This document shows positions 8,866 to 18,800 of a stretch of DNA of 64,000 bases, in pieces (the first letter of the stretch is position 1; each line of letters opens with the position of its first letter). Position numbers and translations under genes: made by a program. The notes beneath the pieces were generated by a model. It did no database searches. It had not been told where the DNA came from and saw nothing but the letters and a program-made list of their open reading frames with translations. Location: assembly GCF_004340985.1 (NCBI RefSeq), contig NZ_SLYB01000006.1, forward strand, positions 1-64,000, in the 5' to 3' direction. Origin of the DNA: Cricetibacter osteomyelitidis. Its GTDB lineage: Bacteria > Pseudomonadota > Gammaproteobacteria > Enterobacterales > Pasteurellaceae.

Positions 8866-9936
8866 TTAGAAATGTACACGTAAGCCAACACCGAAGACAT
8901 TGTCTTTTTCAATTTCACCTACTGCATCTTTAGTACGTTGGTGAGCATATTCGATATAAGGAACTACATTTTTATGTAATTTATAATCGATACCTGCTGT
9001 ATATTGGTTTGTAACTTCGTTGAATGTGCGGGCAGAATCATATTTAGTATCAAGACGTTCCCATTGAACATATAAACGTGACTCAGGTACAACACGATAT
9101 CCCGCATCTAAAAGGATATAATTACGTTTTAAATCTCCATTATCAGCCCAAGAAGCTAAAGAATTGCGGAATTCTTCTGTTGATTTTACATAACTTACAG
9201 CAATATCGAACGGTCCGTATACATAACCTAAATGAGCCCCCCAATCAGATTTTTTGGCTCCGGTATCACTGCCATAACCTTCCCGATGGTCTTCGGTATA
9301 AAGTAATGCCGCATTGAATGATTGCATATCATCAATATCAAGATTATAGAATGCTACCGCACCAAAACCATTTTTATAATTTCTTCTAGGAACTTTGCCA
9401 TAACTTTTATCCGGATCACCAAATAAATAATCTAAACCGAAGCTAAAACCGTTCCATTCTGCCGAACGGAATTTTACGGATTTATCACTGCGGGTTGTTA
9501 ACGGACTTAACGCAGCACTGGTGTAATATGCTGAATCTTGTAAGAAATCATCCGCATTAGTCAATTGACGACCAAAGCTTAAGGCACCAACATCCTGATG
9601 TTTGAAACCTAAGTACAATTCACGCGTTGTCGGATCACCCCAACCACTCTTAGAACCATGTTGTGCTGTTTTAGCTGATTCTGATTCAAAACGAAGTTGA
9701 TAACCGCCAAACGCAGAGAAACCATTACCTAAATCATGTGAAGCTCTAAAGATAAGACGTGAACCGTCATTTTTTAAATCTCCGCGTTGATCATCGCCAA
9801 CACGGCCTAAGAACATACGAACAGAACCGCCTAATTCTACTTTAGTTCCTTCTTGTTCATACACTGTTATAAGTGCGTTTGCCGAACTTGTTGCTGCCAT
9901 TGCCGCAACCGCTAATGCTATTAATGTCTTTTTCAT
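8866..9936 (-). CDS. OmpP2-like trimeric porin, copy 4
   Basis: A 356-residue paralogue and the first of the array in the direction of transcription. It has the same signal peptide and C-terminal GLRVHF. Distinct loop patches include SESAKTAQHGSKSGWG, KSYGKVPRRNYKNG and SARTFNEVTNQ. Patches are shared between copies in different combinations (SAKTAQHG with copy 3, SKSGWG with copy 1), a mosaic pattern expected from recombination among copies. Confidence 0.93.
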   Translation of the reverse strand: MKKTLIALAVAAMAATSSANALITVYEQEGTKVELGGSVRMFLGRVGDDQRGDLKNDGSRLIFRASHDLGNGFSAFGGYQLRFESESAKTAQHGSKSGWGDPTTRELYLGFKHQDVGALSFGRQLTNADDFLQDSAYYTSAALSPLTTRSDKSVKFRSAEWNGFSFGLDYLFGDPDKSYGKVPRRNYKNGFGAVAFYNLDIDDMQSFNAALLYTEDHREGYGSDTGAKKSDWGAHLGYVYGPFDIAVSYVKSTEEFRNSLASWADNGDLKRNYILLDAGYRVVPESRLYVQWERLDTKYDSARTFNEVTNQYTAGIDYKLHKNVVPYIEYAHQRTKDAVGEIEKDNVFGVGLRVHF

Positions 9937-10021
9937 AGTTTAATCCCTAGATGATTAAATATATTAATTATTAGATTAATTAGATTGAACTTACTTTAAA
10001 ATAAAGTGTCCGCCCGACGCG

Positions 10022-10094
10022 ATGATCTCAGAAGATCATGGCAGTGTCAAATAAAAATATACTTAAATATATAGAAAATCTGATACAGATCACA
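10022..10094 (-). promoter_or_regulatory. Promoter and CRP-like site of porin copy 4
   Basis: TTGACA (10050-10045) with a weaker -10 GATCAT (10027-10022) at 17 bp, and the CRP-like site at 10079-10094. The -10 differs from GATTAT at the other copies, so expression of this copy may differ. Confidence 0.6.
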
Positions 10095-10333
10095 TAATTA
10101 CATTATTTTTAATTAAAACACCTAAGATAACAAAACAGAAATGAAGTTTATTTTCATTTTAATCTCAACCACCTCAATCTTTCAAAATGAAAATAACTAC
10201 TGCTAAAAATAATATCAATGAATATTCTTTATTTACGCAATAAATTATGCATAATCGATTGTTAAAACCCGCGTATTATGGAACAATAGCCAGTTATTAT
10301 ATAAAAATTTTAAAAAATTTAAGGTGAGCGATA
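10095..10333. other. AT-rich intergenic region upstream of porin 4 and rppH
   Basis: No gene is visible. It contains an 11-bp inverted repeat, ATTTTCATTTT at 10150-10160 and AAAATGAAAAT at 10184-10194, separated by 23 bp and of unknown role. The rppH promoter must lie in the right half, but I see no convincing consensus pair. Confidence 0.6.
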
Positions 10334-10942
10334 GTGATCGATTGCGATGGCTACCGTCCGAATGTGGGTATCGTGATTTGTAACCGTAGCGGACAGGTAC
10401 TCTGGGCGAAAAGATATGGACAAAACTCGTGGCAGTTTCCACAAGGGGGGATCAATGAGCACGAATCTCCCGAGCAGGCAATGTATCGTGAGTTATATGA
10501 GGAAGTCGGTTTAGAGCCGGAAGATGTGCGTATCTTATATTCTTCCAAACAGTGGCTTAAATACAAATTGCCAAAACGTTTGTTACGTTATGATTCAAAA
10601 CCCATGTGTATCGGGCAAAAGCAACGTTGGTTTTTATTGCAGCTTGTTTCTGACGAACGAAATATCAATATGCAGCGTTCCAAAACGCCGGAGTTTGACG
10701 GTTGGCGTTGGGTGAGTTTTTGGTATCCTGTGCGGCAAGTGATTTCTTTTAAGCGGGATGTGTATCGCAAAGCATTAAAAGAATTTAGCCTGTTATTATT
10801 TAATGCCGAAAAAACATTCATTCCGGTCAATAAAAAAGAAAACAAGAAAACGGAAATAAAAAAAGAAAAATTTTCGGATGCAAAAAAACCGAACAATACA
10901 TTCCGTAAATCCCACAAAAAACGTGGATATTATAAAAAATAA
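10334..10942 (+). CDS. rppH: RNA pyrophosphohydrolase RppH
   Basis: A Nudix hydrolase that removes pyrophosphate from 5'-triphosphate mRNA and so triggers RNase E decay. The N-terminus ([18 protein letters not shown]) is close to that of E. coli RppH and, as there, uses a GTG start, preceded by AAGGTGAG. The Nudix box is present as GGINEHES followed by RELYEEVGL. At 202 residues it has a lysine-rich C-terminal extension of about 35 residues ([13 protein letters not shown]) beyond the catalytic core. It is followed closely by a TauE/SafE membrane protein. Confidence 0.95.
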   Translation: MIDCDGYRPNVGIVICNRSGQVLWAKRYGQNSWQFPQGGINEHESPEQAMYRELYEEVGLEPEDVRILYSSKQWLKYKLPKRLLRYDSKPMCIGQKQRWFLLQLVSDERNINMQRSKTPEFDGWRWVSFWYPVRQVISFKRDVYRKALKEFSLLLFNAEKTFIPVNKKENKKTEIKKEKFSDAKKPNNTFRKSHKKRGYYKK

Positions 10943-10956
10943 GGATAACTTACTTT

Positions 10957-11748
10957 ATGCTGATTTTTTTTCTAACCTGCCTGTTAGTCGGTTCCGTCGT
11001 CGGCATTTTGGCCGGGTTATTCGGCATTGGCGGCGGTTTGGTGATTGTTCCTGTTTTGGTCTATTTACTGCCGCAAATCGGTGTTCCTGAAACTTTGCTG
11101 ATGTCCACCGCACTTGGTAGTTCTTTTGCTACTATTGTTATTACGGGATTCTCATCTGCCCAACAACACCACCGTTTAGGCAATATTGTGTGGTCGGCAG
11201 TCAAAATTCTGGCGCCTGTGATTATGCTTTCAACCTTTATTTCAGGTCAATTTATCAGCCGTTTGCCCCACTATATTATGAGTAAAGTATTTGCTTGTTT
11301 GGTGGTGTATTTGGCATTGAAAATGATTATTTCCATCAAAACCAAACCAAGCGGTAAAACACTTACCCCCACTGCGTCTGCGGTAGGTGGTGTGTTAATC
11401 GGTATGGCATCCAGTGCGGCAGGTATCGGCGGCGGCGGTTTTATCGTGCCGTTTTTAAACAGCCGCGGGATTGAAATACGAAAAGCCATCGGTTCATCCG
11501 CATTTTGCGGTGCATTACTCGGTATTGCCGGTTGCTTAAGTTTTATTGTTAGCGGTTGGAATGTAGCCGAAATGCCGCCATATTCTCTCGGTTATGTGTA
11601 TTTACCCGCAGTGGTGGGAATTACTCTGACATCATTTTTTACATCTAAAGTTGGTGCGACACTCACAACAAAACTACCTGTGCCGGTGTTGAAAAAAGCC
11701 TTTGCGGTATTTTTACTTTTTGTAGCATTCAATATGTTTTTTAAATAA
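10957..11748 (+). CDS. TauE/SafE family sulfite/anion exporter-like membrane protein
   Basis: A 263-residue inner-membrane protein with about eight hydrophobic segments and the two internally repeated glycine-rich motifs of the TauE/SafE (DUF81) family: GILAGLFGIGGGLVIVPVL near residue 15 and GMASSAAGIGGGGFIVPFL near residue 150. Family members export sulfite, sulfoacetate or related anions; the substrate here is unknown. It starts 14 bp after rppH and ends before a terminator, so the two probably share a transcript. Confidence 0.9.
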   Translation: MLIFFLTCLLVGSVVGILAGLFGIGGGLVIVPVLVYLLPQIGVPETLLMSTALGSSFATIVITGFSSAQQHHRLGNIVWSAVKILAPVIMLSTFISGQFISRLPHYIMSKVFACLVVYLALKMIISIKTKPSGKTLTPTASAVGGVLIGMASSAAGIGGGGFIVPFLNSRGIEIRKAIGSSAFCGALLGIAGCLSFIVSGWNVAEMPPYSLGYVYLPAVVGITLTSFFTSKVGATLTTKLPVPVLKKAFAVFLLFVAFNMFFK

Positions 11749-11758
11749 ATATAGTTAG

Positions 11759-11787
11759 ACTTTCTTTCGTGCGGGAGAAAGTTTTTA
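11759..11787 (+). terminator. Rho-independent terminator
   Basis: A 7-bp stem (ACTTTCT / AGAAAGT) followed by TTTTT, between the TauE/SafE gene and lgt. Confidence 0.75.
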
Positions 11788-11803
11788 TAAAACAAGGAAA
11801 ATA

Positions 11804-12613
11804 ATGAACGAAAATTTTTTGCAATTCCCTAATATCGATCCTGTGGTTTTCAGTATCGGACCTATCAGCCTGCATTGGTACGGCGTGATGTATTTGCTCG
11901 GCTTTGGATTCGCTTATTGGCTGGGTTCCCGTCGCATAAAAAAATCCAACGGAGCCTGGAATAACGAGCAGTTTGATCAGCTTCTCTTTAACTGCTTTGC
12001 CGGTGTAATTTTAGGTGGGCGTATTGGCGATGTATTTTTCTATAATATCGATAAATTCCTGCAAGACCCGCTCTATTTATTCCGCATCTGGGAAGGGGGA
12101 ATGTCTTTCCACGGCGGCTTAATCGGTGTGATTGTGGCAATGATTTGGACATCATACCGCCAAAAACGCAATTTCTGGCAAACCGCTGATTTTATCGCTC
12201 CCCTTGTGCCATTTGGTTTAGGTATGGGACGAATCGGTAATTTTATCAACGGCGAACTCTGGGGGCGTGTAACTTACGATGTGCCTTGGGCAATGGTTTT
12301 TCCCCACGCAGGTCCGGAACCCCGCCACCCATCACAGCTTTATGAAGCCTTTTTAGAGGGTTTTGTATTATTGTTGATTTTAAACTGGTTTATCCGCAAA
12401 TCCCGTCCGTTAGGAGCGGTTTCCGGCTTGTTCTTAATCGGTTACGGTGTATTCCGTTTCTTAGTGGAATATGTGCGGGAAATAGATCCAGGTGTAAACA
12501 CCGCAACAGATCTGATTACCCGCGGTCAAATACTTTGTTTACCAATGATTATCGGCGGTGTGCTGATTATGCTATGGGCATACAATAAAAAGAAAAGTGC
12601 GGTACAAAAATAA
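11804..12613 (+). CDS. lgt: Prolipoprotein diacylglyceryl transferase
   Basis: An inner-membrane enzyme that moves diacylglycerol from phosphatidylglycerol to the lipobox cysteine of prolipoproteins, the first step of lipoprotein maturation. The 269-residue length and seven hydrophobic segments fit. The signature [16 protein letters not shown] is present near residue 140, the conserved HGG in [11 protein letters not shown] near residue 100, and EYVRE near the end. It is followed 9 bp later by thyA, an arrangement also known in other gammaproteobacteria. A Haemophilus uptake sequence overlaps the 3' end. Confidence 0.97.
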   Translation: MNENFLQFPNIDPVVFSIGPISLHWYGVMYLLGFGFAYWLGSRRIKKSNGAWNNEQFDQLLFNCFAGVILGGRIGDVFFYNIDKFLQDPLYLFRIWEGGMSFHGGLIGVIVAMIWTSYRQKRNFWQTADFIAPLVPFGLGMGRIGNFINGELWGRVTYDVPWAMVFPHAGPEPRHPSQLYEAFLEGFVLLLILNWFIRKSRPLGAVSGLFLIGYGVFRFLVEYVREIDPGVNTATDLITRGQILCLPMIIGGVLIMLWAYNKKKSAVQK

Positions 12614-12622
12614 GGAATTTTT

Positions 12623-13474
12623 ATGAAACAATATCTCAATCTTTGCCAAAATATTATTGAAAAAGGTACTTGGGTGGCGAATGAACGCACAGGAAAACGC
12701 TGTTTAACTCTGATTAACGCGGATTTGGAATATGATGTCGCAAATAACGAATTTCCGCTTATTACCACCCGTAAAAGTTTCTGGAAAGCGGCCATCGCAG
12801 AATTTTTAGGTTATATCCGCGGCTATGATAATGCCGCCGATTTCCGCAAACTCGGTGCCAAAACGTGGGATGCTAATGCCAACGAAAACGCAGCCTGGCT
12901 TGCGAACCCGCACCGCAAAGGTACGGATGATATGGGGCGTGTATATGGTGTGCAGGGTCGTTCTTGGCGTAAACCGAACGGCGAAACGCTCGATCAATTA
13001 CGCAAAATCGTGGATGATCTCAAACGCAGCGTCGATGATCGCGGCGAAATTTTAACATTCTATAATCCGGGCGAATTTGATTTAGGCTGTTTGCGTCCTT
13101 GCATGCACACGCACACATTCTCTTTAGTGGGCAATACTTTATATCTAACCAGCTATCAACGTTCTTGCGATGTGCCTTTAGGGTTAAACTTCAACCAAGT
13201 GCAAGTATTTACATTTTTAGCCTTAATGGCTCAAATCACCGGTCATAAACCGGGCAAAGCCTATCATAAAATTGTAAATGCCCATATTTATGAAGATCAG
13301 TTGGAATTAATGCGTGATGTGCAATTAAAACGCGAACCGTTTCCGTCACCAACACTGGAAATCAATCCGGATATTAAAACCTTGGAAGATTTAGAAACCT
13401 GGGTCACGATGGATGATTTTAATGTAGTGGGCTATCAATGCCACGAAGCGATTAAATATCCGTTCTCCGTTTAA
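12623..13474 (+). CDS. thyA: Thymidylate synthase
   Basis: Converts dUMP to dTMP using methylenetetrahydrofolate. Visible features are the Arg-rich phosphate-binding [15 protein letters not shown] segment, which in this family also holds a conserved cysteine, [10 protein letters not shown] just upstream, and the C-terminal YPFSV tail. The 283 residues are a little longer than the 264 of E. coli, in line with the longer variant found in Haemophilus. It lies 9 bp after lgt and is probably co-transcribed. Confidence 0.96.
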   Translation: MKQYLNLCQNIIEKGTWVANERTGKRCLTLINADLEYDVANNEFPLITTRKSFWKAAIAEFLGYIRGYDNAADFRKLGAKTWDANANENAAWLANPHRKGTDDMGRVYGVQGRSWRKPNGETLDQLRKIVDDLKRSVDDRGEILTFYNPGEFDLGCLRPCMHTHTFSLVGNTLYLTSYQRSCDVPLGLNFNQVQVFTFLALMAQITGHKPGKAYHKIVNAHIYEDQLELMRDVQLKREPFPSPTLEINPDIKTLEDLETWVTMDDFNVVGYQCHEAIKYPFSV

Positions 13475-13648
13475 TTGCAATGATAGTCCGTAGCTATTAG
13501 ATAAAAATAAATATTAAAATCAAATAATTAATTTTTTAGTGATGATATATAACGAAATGTTTTATGATTACCGCTTGAAATTAAGCCGAGATAACATTAT
13601 CTTAACAACACTATATTTTGTACAAACAGTAAAACAAAGGAAAAAAGA

Positions 13649-13972
13649 ATGAGTGAAGTATTACATATCACTGATGCAACATTTGAAAAAGATGTATTAC
13701 ACGCAGACACACCTGTATTAGTAGATTTATGGGCACCTTGGTGTGGTCCGTGCCGTATGGTAGCACCAATTTTAGATGATTTATCCGTAGAATTAGACGG
13801 CAAAGTAAAAATAGCAAAAATTAATATCGACGAAAACCAACAAACTCCGGCACAATTCGGTGTGCGTAGCATCCCGACATTATTACTTTTCAAAGAAGGT
13901 AAATTAGTGGCTACGCAAGTGGGTGCGTTACCGAAAAACCAATTAGCCGCGTTTATTGAGAAAAATATCTAA
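13649..13972 (+). CDS. trxA: Thioredoxin 1
   Basis: A 107-residue cytoplasmic disulfide reductase. The active site [10 protein letters not shown] and the cis-proline segment [10 protein letters not shown] are intact, and the length is standard. A Shine-Dalgarno AAAGGAAAA precedes the ATG. It is a single-gene unit with a shared convergent terminator downstream. Confidence 0.97.
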   Translation: MSEVLHITDATFEKDVLHADTPVLVDLWAPWCGPCRMVAPILDDLSVELDGKVKIAKINIDENQQTPAQFGVRSIPTLLLFKEGKLVATQVGALPKNQLAAFIEKNI

Positions 13973-13995
13973 TTATCTGATTGATTATTATTCGA

Positions 13996-14028
13996 TAAAA
14001 AATCCCGGTTCAATGAGCCGGGATTTTT
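13996..14028. terminator. Bidirectional terminator between trxA and purC
   Basis: An inverted repeat (AATCCCGG / CCGGGATT) with A-run on one side and T-run on the other lies between the converging trxA and purC genes and can serve both. Confidence 0.9.
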
Positions 14029-14029
14029 G

Positions 14030-14890
14030 TTATTTCGTCAATAAGTCCAAGGCTTCTTGATATTTTGCCACGGTTTTCTCAATGACATTGGCTGGCACTT
14101 TCGGTGCCGGGGGCTGTTTGTTCCAACCGCTGTTTTCTAGCCAGTCGCGAACGAATTGTTTGTCAAATGACGGCGGATTGATGCCTTCTTGATAGGTATC
14201 CACAGACCAGAAACGGCTGGAATCCGGAGTTAATACTTCATCCATTAAGGTTAATGTGCCGTTTTCATCTAAACCGAATTCAAATTTTGTATCACAGATA
14301 ATAATGCCTTTGGTCAGTGCATATTCTGCCGCTGCGGTATAAAGTGTGGTAGCTTTTTCTTTCACTTGTGCCGCTAATTCTTTACCGATCAATCGTTCAC
14401 ATTCTGCGTAGCTGATATTGATATCGTGATCGCCCACTTCCGCTTTGCTGGACGGAGTGAAAATCGGTTCTGGCAATTTGCTTGCTTCCACTAAGCCTGC
14501 CGGTAATTGCAAACCGCAGATTGTGCCGGTTTTATTGTAATCTTTTAAACCGCTGCCGGTAAGATAACCGCGAACAATAGATTCAATTTTAATCGGAGTT
14601 AAGCGTTTGCACACCACCGCACGATTTTTCACCGCCTCGGCCTCCGCTTGCGGCAACACATCAAACACTGTTTCACCGGTAAAATGGTTCGGCATAATGT
14701 GTGCCAATTTATTGAACCAAAAGTTTGAAATTTGAGTAAGAATTTCGCCTTTACGCGGAATAGGATCATCTAAAATCACATCAAATGCGGACAAACGATC
14801 CGTTGCCACCATTAGCATACGTTTGTCATCGATTTCATACAAATCACGCACTTTACCGGAATAAATTTTTTTTAAGCTGAGTTGTGTCAT
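14030..14890 (-). CDS. purC: SAICAR synthase (phosphoribosylaminoimidazole-succinocarboxamide synthase)
   Basis: Joins aspartate to CAIR in purine synthesis. The N-terminus [20 protein letters not shown] and the [12 protein letters not shown] motif are diagnostic, as are VRGYLTGSG and [10 protein letters not shown]. At 286 residues it belongs to the longer form related to the yeast-type enzyme that Haemophilus carries, rather than the about 237-residue E. coli form. A PurR-type operator lies about 55 bp upstream of its start. Confidence 0.96.
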   Translation of the reverse strand: MTQLSLKKIYSGKVRDLYEIDDKRMLMVATDRLSAFDVILDDPIPRKGEILTQISNFWFNKLAHIMPNHFTGETVFDVLPQAEAEAVKNRAVVCKRLTPIKIESIVRGYLTGSGLKDYNKTGTICGLQLPAGLVEASKLPEPIFTPSSKAEVGDHDINISYAECERLIGKELAAQVKEKATTLYTAAAEYALTKGIIICDTKFEFGLDENGTLTLMDEVLTPDSSRFWSVDTYQEGINPPSFDKQFVRDWLENSGWNKQPPAPKVPANVIEKTVAKYQEALDLLTK

Positions 14891-14941
14891 TTGGGTTCAC
14901 CTTTAATTATTAAAATTTCGCGGAATTATACCGCACTTTAT

Positions 14942-14957
14942 AAGCAAACGTTTGCGA
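14942..14957 (-). promoter_or_regulatory. PurR operator upstream of purC
   Basis: The 16-bp site contains the perfect palindrome GCAAACGTTTGC, the core of the PurR consensus ACGCAAACGTTTGCGT. Its position just upstream of purC supports repression by PurR with hypoxanthine or guanine. Confidence 0.85.
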
Positions 14958-14986
14958 TTTTTTTGTTGTAATGCTGAATTTTTTGA

Positions 14987-17647
14987 TTACAACGGTTTTA
15001 ATTGTTCATCCAACAACCGCAATAACAAGGCTTTACCGTCTTTAAAGCGATATTCGCCATATTGGGCTTTGCTGTAATAATCGGCTTTGCCTTCTGCAAA
15101 GAAATATTGCTGCCCCGGAATATGCATACGGTAATCGCGGTATTTTGCTACTAGATAGATGTCTTCCGTACAGCCGTTAAAATCCTGTGGTTTGTGGTAA
15201 GTCATCCGGCACAGCTCGTTCACACCGTTTTCATCGGCTTTTAGTAACAAATAATATTCATCGGCAGCCTGTTCCTTTGTACCGTATTCCGGGAATATAT
15301 TTTTCAGTGTATTTTCTGCTTCCTGTTCTTGCCGTTCTAATTCTTTGGCGATTTCTCTCTCTTGTCCTGCTTGAGATTCATCATTCAGTGTGGCATCAAT
15401 GCCTACAACAACAGAAGTCGGAATGTGGCCGTTGTGCAAACGCTCTGCCGTCATCAGCATATCATAATTCAATTCCATATAATCACCCTGCATTAATGAA
15501 CGGGGATCCACGGGTGCCAGTTTTAAGATAATCGGTTTGCCGTTATTTAACACATTTTCATTATCCACTACGGCATAATTGGCAATACCCAAAGCGGCGA
15601 ATACTGTGGCTAACACCGCAATTGTCACGCTATTCCAGCTTGGAGTAGTAAAAAGTGCGGTGGATTTTATCGTAGAATTTTCATTCTTTCTTTCCAATAA
15701 TTTATACACGGTCAGCGTCAATAAAAAGAATACGGACATCACAAGCAATAACAAGGATTTATACAACAGCGGAATACCCAACCAGTAGTAATACAGCGCT
15801 AATGCAAAAAGCATATAAATCGTAATAACTGCAAACAGCATACGGCTGTACAGTGCATACGCAATCAATAATAAGCCGAATAAAGTAATAATATAGCCTG
15901 ATGCAATAAACACCGCACTGAATAACGCTATCGGAATTAAAAATAACCAACGATATTTGAGTTTACTACTTATAAACAGATAAACAACCGTTGGGATAAA
16001 CATGAGTGATACTACGATCACAAATGATACATTCCACTCTCTTTCCATGAATACATTGTTGGTCAACACATTAAAAAGTGCGGTAAAAGAATCTACCGTT
16101 TTCGTTTCTCCGTTACCGATGTATAACGCATACTCGCACATATAGACGAATGTACGGGTAACACTAATCAATTGATAAATCACCGCCCCCCATAAAACAG
16201 TGCTGAATTTCACCGCACTTTCCGGTTTTCTGTAACAATAAACCGCTAAAGCAAAGGTGGCTACATAAACTGCATCACGCAGATAATTGGTAATTAAAAT
16301 CCCATTGATGGATAGCCCGCTTTCGCCATCCCAAAATGAAAAATCAAAATAAAGGTGCTCTAAATAATAAAAAAGTGAAAATAACGCCAAACTGACACAT
16401 ACCACTCGTAACCAATGTACGACAAATAAAACATAACACAGCACGCTAAGCCCCGTCAGTGCCAAGAAATAACCGCTATTACGGTAAAATTCCTGTTGAA
16501 TAAAAGCATAGGTGACTGCCAGCAACAGGCCGAATAAAATCAGCATTTCATCCATATAATGACGGTTTGAACTGCTGAAATAACGAACACTGCCTGCGGC
16601 TAAAAAGATCAAGGAAACCACTAAAACCGGTGTTTCGCTACCCGCTGAGATAGAAAGAAAAACGAGAAAAAATCCAATGGCTAAAGTTGCCAGAATAAAG
16701 GCAAGTCCATAAATGGAGAAGGACAATTTACTGTCAGGATGATTTTTCACAAACCATTTTTTCAGCCATTCGCCGCCGATAATGGCAGCAACAAAGGTAA
16801 ATATCGCCACGACTAAAAACACACTGTAGGAATCTGCATACATTGATGAGAGTGCATTATTGATAATCCAACCGTCAATGGTGATAATGCCGTAAATATA
16901 GACAATAACCATCAATCCAATATCCGGCCGTTTTTTCCAATACATAAAAAACAACAGCACGGCACAGAGTGCGTTGAAAAAATAGCCTAACGACATTGCA
17001 CCGTTTTCCACATCAAATACATCATGGTCTGAGGCAAAGGTTGCGGCAAAAAAGGCAAAGAACGCAAACAATATCACCAATAATTTCGGCAACACCCGCC
17101 ATTTATCTTGGAAAAGATGAATTTTCCATTCCACTAAACAAAGCAGCAATATATTAAATAACGCCGATAACGCCAAGGTATCGCTGGATAACGCATTGAG
17201 TTCTTTATGCAAATATAAAGATAAAACGGTATTTGCCGTGACAATCCATAGCAGTCCGTTTGCTGCATTAGGTAATACCAGCAATAACGGCAGTTGCAGT
17301 AATGACCATAAGGCAAATAACTGCCAAGGATCGGCACCGGTTTGGTAGATTTGCCCGATAAGCGCAAAGAGTACGCCGATTAATACAGCGGAAATAAACA
17401 GTCCCGATTTACTTTTGAAATGAGACACGCTCTGCCGCACTTCCCGCCAATAGAAAAACAATGAAACCACCGTAATCAGCACAAATAAGCCCTGAGCGGC
17501 ATAAATTTTTTGGAACCTGGACAGATAATCCCAGTTAGCCGCAATAAAGGTCACGATACCACTGACAAATAACCCCGTTCCTAATAAGGAAAATAATAAA
17601 ACTAAATATTGTTGCCAAGATAATCCGAATAAAAGCCGTTGATTCAT
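14987..17647 (-). CDS. DUF2157/DUF4401 membrane protein with C-terminal GDYXXLXY domain
   Basis: An 886-residue membrane protein. The N-terminal 150 residues fit DUF2157, the middle is a long run of hydrophobic segments (about 20) consistent with DUF4401, and a soluble C-terminal part carries the motif GDYMELNY that names the GDYXXLXY family. These are separate genes in some bacteria and fused here. The function is unknown; a periplasmic C-terminal domain is likely. I chose the ATG at 17647 because AAGGAA lies 8 nt upstream; an ATG 21 bp earlier has no such site. Confidence 0.85.
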   Translation of the reverse strand: MNQRLLFGLSWQQYLVLLFSLLGTGLFVSGIVTFIAANWDYLSRFQKIYAAQGLFVLITVVSLFFYWREVRQSVSHFKSKSGLFISAVLIGVLFALIGQIYQTGADPWQLFALWSLLQLPLLLVLPNAANGLLWIVTANTVLSLYLHKELNALSSDTLALSALFNILLLCLVEWKIHLFQDKWRVLPKLLVILFAFFAFFAATFASDHDVFDVENGAMSLGYFFNALCAVLLFFMYWKKRPDIGLMVIVYIYGIITIDGWIINNALSSMYADSYSVFLVVAIFTFVAAIIGGEWLKKWFVKNHPDSKLSFSIYGLAFILATLAIGFFLVFLSISAGSETPVLVVSLIFLAAGSVRYFSSSNRHYMDEMLILFGLLLAVTYAFIQQEFYRNSGYFLALTGLSVLCYVLFVVHWLRVVCVSLALFSLFYYLEHLYFDFSFWDGESGLSINGILITNYLRDAVYVATFALAVYCYRKPESAVKFSTVLWGAVIYQLISVTRTFVYMCEYALYIGNGETKTVDSFTALFNVLTNNVFMEREWNVSFVIVVSLMFIPTVVYLFISSKLKYRWLFLIPIALFSAVFIASGYIITLFGLLLIAYALYSRMLFAVITIYMLFALALYYYWLGIPLLYKSLLLLVMSVFFLLTLTVYKLLERKNENSTIKSTALFTTPSWNSVTIAVLATVFAALGIANYAVVDNENVLNNGKPIILKLAPVDPRSLMQGDYMELNYDMLMTAERLHNGHIPTSVVVGIDATLNDESQAGQEREIAKELERQEQEAENTLKNIFPEYGTKEQAADEYYLLLKADENGVNELCRMTYHKPQDFNGCTEDIYLVAKYRDYRMHIPGQQYFFAEGKADYYSKAQYGEYRFKDGKALLLRLLDEQLKPL

Positions 17648-17778
17648 TTGTTTATTTCCTTGCTTCAATATAAAAACTTGTCACATCATAGCGGATCACG
17701 TCATAAAAAGTAAACAACTGCTTGATTCCAAGCGGTTTATAGGCATAATAGAGCGGAATTTTATGAATAGGTTTATTT

Positions 17779-18744
17779 ATGATTGATTTTCGTCCTTTTT
17801 ATCAACAAATTGCCACCGGTGAATTGTCTCACTGGTTGGAAACACTGCCTTTGCAATTAAAGCAATGGGAAAAGCAAACTCACGGCGATTATGCCAAATG
17901 GGCAAAAATCGTGGATTTTCTACCGTACTTAGAAATTGCCGAGCTGAATTTAAAAAGTGCGGTTAAATCTGAAGGAATTTCACCGCTTAGCAACGGCGAA
18001 CGCCAACGCATTGTGTATCATCTCAAACAGTTAATGCCGTGGCGTAAAGGGCCTTATCATCTGCACGGCGTACATATTGATTGCGAATGGCGTTCAGATT
18101 TCAAATGGGATCGTGTGCTGCCCCATTTGGCGGATTTAAAAGGCCGTACCATTTTAGATGTGGGCTGCGGTAGCGGTTATCATATGTGGCGAATGGTGGG
18201 CTGTGGTGCTAAAACCGTGGTAGGTATTGATCCGACCGAACTATTCTTATGCCAGTTTGAAGCGGTGCGGAAATTATTAGGCAATGATCGTCGGGCAAAT
18301 TTAATTCCGCTCGGCATTGAAGCCATGCAGCCGTTGGAAGCCTTTGATACGGTGTTTTCAATGGGCGTGTTGTATCATCGTAAATCGCCGTTGGATCATT
18401 TAACTCAGTTGAAAAATCAGTTGGTGAAAGGCGGCGAATTAGTGCTGGAAACCTTAGTGATCGACGGTAACGTGAACGATGTGTTAGTGCCTGCCGACCG
18501 CTATGCCAAAATGAAAAACGTATATTTTATTCCGTCCGTGCCGGCATTGATTAATTGGTTGGAAAAATGCGGTTTCCGCAATGTACGTTGTGTGGATGTA
18601 GAAATCACATCATTGCAAGAGCAACGTAAAACCGAGTGGCTGGACAATGAAAGTCTGATCGATTTTTTAGATCCGCAAGATCACAGCAAAACCATTGAAG
18701 GTCATCCCGCACCGAAAAGAGCAGTAATTTTGGCGAATAAATAG
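17779..18744 (+). CDS. cmoB: tRNA U34 carboxymethyltransferase CmoB
   Basis: Transfers a carboxymethyl group from carboxy-SAM to 5-hydroxyuridine at tRNA position 34, giving cmo5U. The 321 residues match the family. The SAM-type site [15 protein letters not shown] is near residue 125 and the family-specific [14 protein letters not shown] segment precedes it. Its substrate donor is made by CmoA, also in this window at 26278-27003 but not adjacent. Confidence 0.96.
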   Translation: MIDFRPFYQQIATGELSHWLETLPLQLKQWEKQTHGDYAKWAKIVDFLPYLEIAELNLKSAVKSEGISPLSNGERQRIVYHLKQLMPWRKGPYHLHGVHIDCEWRSDFKWDRVLPHLADLKGRTILDVGCGSGYHMWRMVGCGAKTVVGIDPTELFLCQFEAVRKLLGNDRRANLIPLGIEAMQPLEAFDTVFSMGVLYHRKSPLDHLTQLKNQLVKGGELVLETLVIDGNVNDVLVPADRYAKMKNVYFIPSVPALINWLEKCGFRNVRCVDVEITSLQEQRKTEWLDNESLIDFLDPQDHSKTIEGHPAPKRAVILANK

Positions 18745-18800
18745 AAATGTTAGTATAAAACTTGCTATAATCCACTTTCTTTCAACATCTAGGAAAAAGA

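Noticed and set aside
4902-9936. Regularly spaced near-identical segments that could suggest a repeat array or CRISPR
   Set aside because: The periodicity of about 1.3 kb is four full porin genes with their promoters; there are no short repeats with unique spacers.
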